Origin: Albugo candida | Taxonomy: Eukaryota; Oomycota; Peronosporomycetes; Albuginales | Direction: 5' to 3' | Assembly: GCA_040437565.1 (NCBI GenBank) | Contig: JBDOQK010000033.1 | Coordinates: forward strand, 124,001-188,000 | Length of the DNA stretch: 64,000 bases | Shown: one piece after another, positions 63,242 to 64,000 of the stretch | Position numbering within the stretch: the stretch's first letter is position 1 | Layout of the letters: each line of letters starts with the position of its first letter | Made by a program: the position numbers and the translations under genes | Notes under the pieces: generated by a model | The model's database searches: none | The model's input: only the letters and a program-made list of their open reading frames with translations | What the model was told of the DNA's origin: nothing

Positions 63242-64000
63242 CAGCAGTACAATGTGATCAACGTAATGACCATGCCAGCCATAACAATCCAAAAATCCAC
63301 CGCGTCACGACGCTCAATCACCCGCAAAACAGAGTTGGAGAGGCCTAGGCGATTGGCAATGTCGATGACTTTAGTGTGAACACTCTAAATAGGCTAGAGT
63401 CAACATTCAGATGGAAGCAGCCTTGCGTGTACCTTTAGGCGATGGCGCTGGTCCGTGAGATCACCGAGGATACTGTGAGAGAGCGATGTAAGATCGGAAA
63501 CCATTGTGCTAGACCGATGAAGTGATTCTGATTCTTGTGTAGCGTAGCGCGCTATATTCCCGTCCATGAATGACTAGCGTTGTACACATTATTCGGGAAG
63601 GGAAAAGGCTTACGTGACCTACCGTGTGACGACGATTAAGTAATGATTCGCGCTCGTTAAGTTGCACGGCGAGCCGATTGTGACGGAAAATATGTTGTTC
63701 TAATGTCGCTCCTAGTGACTCGGTCTCTTGTTTCAATTGGTGGAGTTTTCTGTAGAACGCCTGTAAGAACCAAATAATAGAAAAAAATGAAAGCAACGTC
63801 TGACTGTAACCATGGTGGCCGTTCCTCAGGTGTGTGGACCTGTATCATCGATTCCAACTGCCATAATAATTGCTGTAATAACGTCAGATTTTGACGCGCT
63901 TCGGTTTGCAGGGTTTCTCCGGATGAACCGGTTTGTGATTCTAAGTAACTCAGTTGGATTTTGAGTTCAAATTGTAGCTTTCGGGCTCGAGGGTACAACG
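63214..64000 (-). CDS. Qb-SNARE membrin (GOSR2/Bos1), 5' end beyond window
   Basis: Partial: exons run from the window edge to about 63799, then 63760-63623, 63573-63433 and 63384-63214. Membrin is the Qb-SNARE of ER-Golgi fusion. Visible: ARKLQFELKIQLSYLES N-terminal helix, AFYRKLHQLKQETESL, LNERESLLNRRHT spliced to a SNARE helix with the zero-layer Gln in LTDQRHRLK, then VIDIANRLGLSNSVLRVIERR, where GLSN is typical of membrin, and a C-terminal membrane anchor (FWIVMAGMVITLITLYCCYV). The first visible intron boundary near 63761-63798 is uncertain and would be only about 38 nt. The stop at 63214 lies inside the coding end of USO1. Confidence 0.85.

Noticed and set aside
1-64000. tRNA, rRNA, CRISPR, plasmid or phage features
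   Set aside because: No cloverleaf, rRNA segment or regularly spaced repeat was recognised by eye, and the gene set is clearly eukaryotic nuclear. A covariance-model scan would be needed for a firm negative.

Overview
The window looks like part of an oomycete nuclear genome, most likely a white-rust pathogen (Albugo, A. candida or A. laibachii type). The evidence is a dense set of eukaryotic housekeeping genes on both strands, very short introns (mostly 45-63 nt), several secreted low-complexity or Cys-rich proteins, and a large secreted protein carrying a CX2CX5G pattern like the CCG effector class reported from Albugo. The species call is inference; no rRNA, tRNA or marker gene settles it.

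The sequence is a scaffold of contigs joined by thirteen runs of exactly 100 N. At nine of them the sequence left of the gap is repeated right of it, from 24 bp to 1731 bp. These are almost certainly unmerged contig ends, not biological duplications. Reading them as one copy restores intact genes: the effector (348-4525), DDX41 (8324-10570), a choline-transporter-like protein (38207-41391) and the NIPA/TMEM230/TRAPPC5 block (51221-56264).

Layout. 0.3-4.5 kb: secreted Cys-rich effector candidate with three DLNxxP (EAR-type) repeats and a C-terminal basic NLS-like stretch. 6.2-12.3 kb: mitochondrial malate dehydrogenase, a small two-exon gene, DDX41 helicase, PEP mutase/isocitrate-lyase family enzyme. 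12.5-15.9 kb: a small membrane protein, then two tail-to-tail diverged paralogues of unknown function. 16.8-23.9 kb: small GPI-type secreted protein, sphingosine/diacylglycerol-kinase-type lipid kinase, FAM185A-like mitochondrial protein, START lipid-transfer protein. 24.8-31 kb: secreted Asp/Ser/Lys-rich protein, cystathionine gamma-synthase-like enzyme, mitochondrial Tim44-like protein, FYVE-GRAM-VASt protein. 31.1-42.8 kb: P5A ATPase, second secreted acidic/basic repeat protein, SLC44 transporter, biotin synthase. 43-46.8 kb: gene-poor tract with a probable Ty3/gypsy fossil. 46.8-64 kb: Tousled-like kinase, unknown protein, ARV1, NIPA-like transporter, TMEM230, TRAPPC5, eIF3i, a helical protein, a BMT5-zinc-finger fusion, p115/USO1 and membrin.

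The strongest themes are host interaction (at least four secreted proteins), lipid handling (lipid kinase, START, GRAM-VASt, ARV1, SLC44) and ER-Golgi transport (TRAPPC5, p115/USO1 and membrin within 9 kb, the last two overlapping at their 3' ends). The best candidate for something undescribed is the 348-4525 protein: a signal peptide, CxxC modules, tandem plant-type EAR motifs and a nuclear-targeting-like tail suggest a delivered effector that could recruit host co-repressors. No CRISPR, tRNA, rRNA or bacterial-type regulatory elements were recognised.
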